Shown here: in pieces, positions 62,663 to 64,000 of the stretch
Layout: each line of letters starts with the position of its first letter
Position numbering within the stretch: the stretch's first letter is position 1
Source of the DNA: Actinomycetota bacterium
Lineage (GTDB): Bacteria; Actinomycetota; Actinomycetes; Mycobacteriales; Mycobacteriaceae
Direction: 5' to 3'
Assembly: GCA_018268465.1 (NCBI GenBank)
Contig: JAFDWN010000007.1
Span: 101,722-165,721 of the forward strand
DNA: 64,000 nt
Position numbers and translations under genes: made by a program
Notes under the pieces: model-generated
The model's input: the letters and a program-made list of their open reading frames with translations, nothing else
The model's database searches: none
Told to the model about the DNA's origin: nothing

Positions 62663-62704
62663 GCAACGAATCCCCCGCACACCATGCGGGGGATTCCTCG
62701 TTGC
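62663..62704. terminator. bidirectional phoU/pstB terminator
   Basis: Perfect 12-bp stem GAATCCCCCGCA with loop CACCA (62668-62696) extended by GCAAC/GTTGC at the base. Lies between two convergent genes. Confidence 0.82.
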
Positions 62705-62778
62705 GGGTCCACTATCCGCAACGACAGAACGGGCGCCGGACCGCAAAGGTCCGACGCCCGCTCGGATGTTCGCCGTGA

Positions 62779-63555
62779 TTATCCGAAACGGCCCGAGATG
62801 TAGTCCTCGGTGGCCTTCTGACTCGGATTGGAGAAGATCTTCTCGGTGTCGTCGATCTCGATGAGCATGCCGGGCTTGCCGGTGGCCTCCAGGTTGAAGA
62901 ACGCGGTCTGATCGCTCACCCGCGCGGCCTGCTGCATGTTGTGCGTGACGATCACGATCGTGAAGTCCTGCTTGAGCTCGGCGATGAGGTCCTCGATCGC
63001 CAGTGTCGAGATCGGATCCAGCGCCGAGCACGGCTCGTCCATCAGGAGGACATCGGGCTGCACCGCGATCGCCCGCGCAATGCACAGGCGCTGCTGCTGA
63101 CCACCCGACAGGCCGCCGCCGGGCTTGTCCAACCGATCCTTGACCTCGTTCCACAGGTTGGCGCCCTTGAGTGACCGCTCGGCGACCTCGTCGAGGGTCT
63201 TCTTGTTGCGCACCCCCTGCAGCTTCAGGCCGGCCACCACATTGTCACGAATCGACATGGTGGGGAACGGGTTCGGGCGCTGGAACACCATCCCGATGGT
63301 CTTGCGCACGCCCACCGGGTCCACCCCGGCGCCGTAGATGTCGTCACCGTCGAGCAAGACCGAACCCTGCACCGACGCGCCGGGGATCACCTCGTGCATC
63401 CGGTTGAGGGTGCGCAGCACGGTCGACTTGCCGCAGCCCGACGGACCGATGAACGCGGTCACGCTGCGCGGCGGGACCGACATCGAGACGTCGGCCACCG
63501 CGTGGAACGAACCGTAATAGATGTTGACGTCTTTGAGGTCGAGACGCTTGGCCAT
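62779..63555 (-). CDS. pstB: phosphate ABC transporter ATP-binding protein PstB (PhoT)
   Basis: 258 aa. ATPase of the high-affinity Pst phosphate importer. Walker [12 protein letters not shown], signature [12 protein letters not shown], Walker [14 protein letters not shown]-loop [18 protein letters not shown] precedes ATG 63555. It follows pstA (13-bp gap), so is the last gene of a pst operon entering from the right edge. Confidence 0.96.
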   Translation of the reverse strand: MAKRLDLKDVNIYYGSFHAVADVSMSVPPRSVTAFIGPSGCGKSTVLRTLNRMHEVIPGASVQGSVLLDGDDIYGAGVDPVGVRKTIGMVFQRPNPFPTMSIRDNVVAGLKLQGVRNKKTLDEVAERSLKGANLWNEVKDRLDKPGGGLSGGQQQRLCIARAIAVQPDVLLMDEPCSALDPISTLAIEDLIAELKQDFTIVIVTHNMQQAARVSDQTAFFNLEATGKPGMLIEIDDTEKIFSNPSQKATEDYISGRFG

Positions 63556-63567
63556 GTCAGTGGACTC

Positions 63568-64000
63568 CTAGACCTTTTTCGGGGCAAAGAATTTGGCGAT
63601 GAACCGCGCGCCGACATTCAGCAGCGCGATCAGGATGATGAGGGTCAGCGCGGCGCCCCACAGCCGGTCGGTGGGCACCGGGTTGGCACCCGCACCCGCC
63701 GACGTCTGGTCGTACATCATGCCGGGCAGCGATCCCATGAAGCCGCTGAACATGTCGAAGTTCATCGCTTGCGAGTAACCGACCAGGATCAGCAGCGGCG
63801 CCGTCTCACCCATCACGCGGGCGAGCGCCAGCAGGATGCCGGTGACGATGCCCGACAGGGCTGTCGGAATCACGATGGCGGAGATGGTCTTCCACTTCGG
63901 CACACCCAGCGCGTAGCTCGCCTCGCGCAAATCCATCGGGACGATCCGCAGCATCTCCTCGGTGGAACGCACGATCACCGGGATCATCAGCAGCACCAGC
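63568..64000 (-). CDS. pstA: phosphate ABC transporter permease PstA (partial)
   Basis: C-terminal ~144 codons; the 5' part is beyond the window. Membrane segments with the permease motif EASYALGVPKWKTISAIVIP (EAA loop) and ALARVMGETAPLLILVGYSQ. Works with PstB and PstC to move phosphate across the membrane. Confidence 0.93.
   Translation of the reverse strand, partial: LVLLMIPVIVRSTEEMLRIVPMDLREASYALGVPKWKTISAIVIPTALSGIVTGILLALARVMGETAPLLILVGYSQAMNFDMFSGFMGSLPGMMYDQTSAGAGANPVPTDRLWGAALTLIILIALLNVGARFIAKFFAPKKV

Overview
The window is high-GC actinobacterial chromosome, and the gene content points to a fast-growing Mycobacterium/Mycolicibacterium. Indicators are desA1 and desA3 mycolate/oleate desaturases, an ATP/NADPH carboxylic acid reductase, a mycobacterial-type 2-oxo acid decarboxylase, F420-type luciferase-like oxidoreductases, an XPB helicase and the phoU/pstB pair. 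From memory of M. tuberculosis gene order (not searched here), 0-9 kb and 27-30 kb match the neighbourhood Rv0853c-Rv0862c, and 57-64 kb matches Rv0820-Rv0824c.

Layout. 0-5 kb: XPB helicase, a secreted Pro-rich protein, a cupin, an LLM-class oxidoreductase, a PPOX-fold protein and a methyltransferase. 5-9.9 kb: fatty-acid oxidation operon fadA-fadB and an Old Yellow Enzyme. 9.9-26.8 kb: a catabolic island lying between the fadA/fadB/OYE block and the dapC-like aminotransferase. It holds a fused E1 alpha/beta and E2 of a 2-oxo acid dehydrogenase, a VOC protein, a GntR/FCD regulator, a GabD-like semialdehyde dehydrogenase, an M24 creatinase-like hydrolase, a 3-hydroxyisobutyrate-dehydrogenase-like enzyme, a complete Liv-type ABC importer with a fused LivM-LivG, an MFS carrier, an NMT1-like binding protein and a LacI regulator. 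Two operator families are readable: four ATTGNATCCA sites around the GntR-side genes and three GCAATCGATTGC sites around the LacI-side genes. Together they suggest one uptake-and-oxidation pathway for an unidentified small carbon/nitrogen compound.

27-42 kb: aminotransferase, 2-oxo acid decarboxylase, SRPBCC protein, a truncated HD-domain gene, a GlxA-type AraC regulator, a UBP zinc finger protein, a CrtI-like FAD enzyme preceded by a perfect 24-bp palindrome next to a TetR gene, carboxylic acid reductase, DesA3, an ornithine/lysine/arginine-type decarboxylase and four tRNA genes (Glu, Asp, Phe on minus; Lys on plus).

42.06-53.89 kb: an 11.8-kb integrated element in the 3' end of tRNA-Lys, bounded by a perfect 41-bp direct repeat. 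It encodes a tyrosine integrase, XRE repressor, excisionase-like HTH, DUF3631 ATPase, HNH nuclease, large terminase, portal, MuF-like minor head protein, scaffold, HK97-type capsid carrying an inserted Ig-like domain, and a putative connector. I see no tail, lysis or tail-fibre genes. It therefore looks like a capsid-forming phage satellite of the phiRv1/phiRv2 or PICI kind rather than a whole or randomly decayed prophage, and it is the most interesting part of the window.

53.9-64 kb: two membrane proteins (one SPFH/band 7), a DUF2510 protein, TetR, a secreted PASTA-like protein, then desA1-dus-LCP-phoU facing pstB-pstA. The last gene runs off the window.
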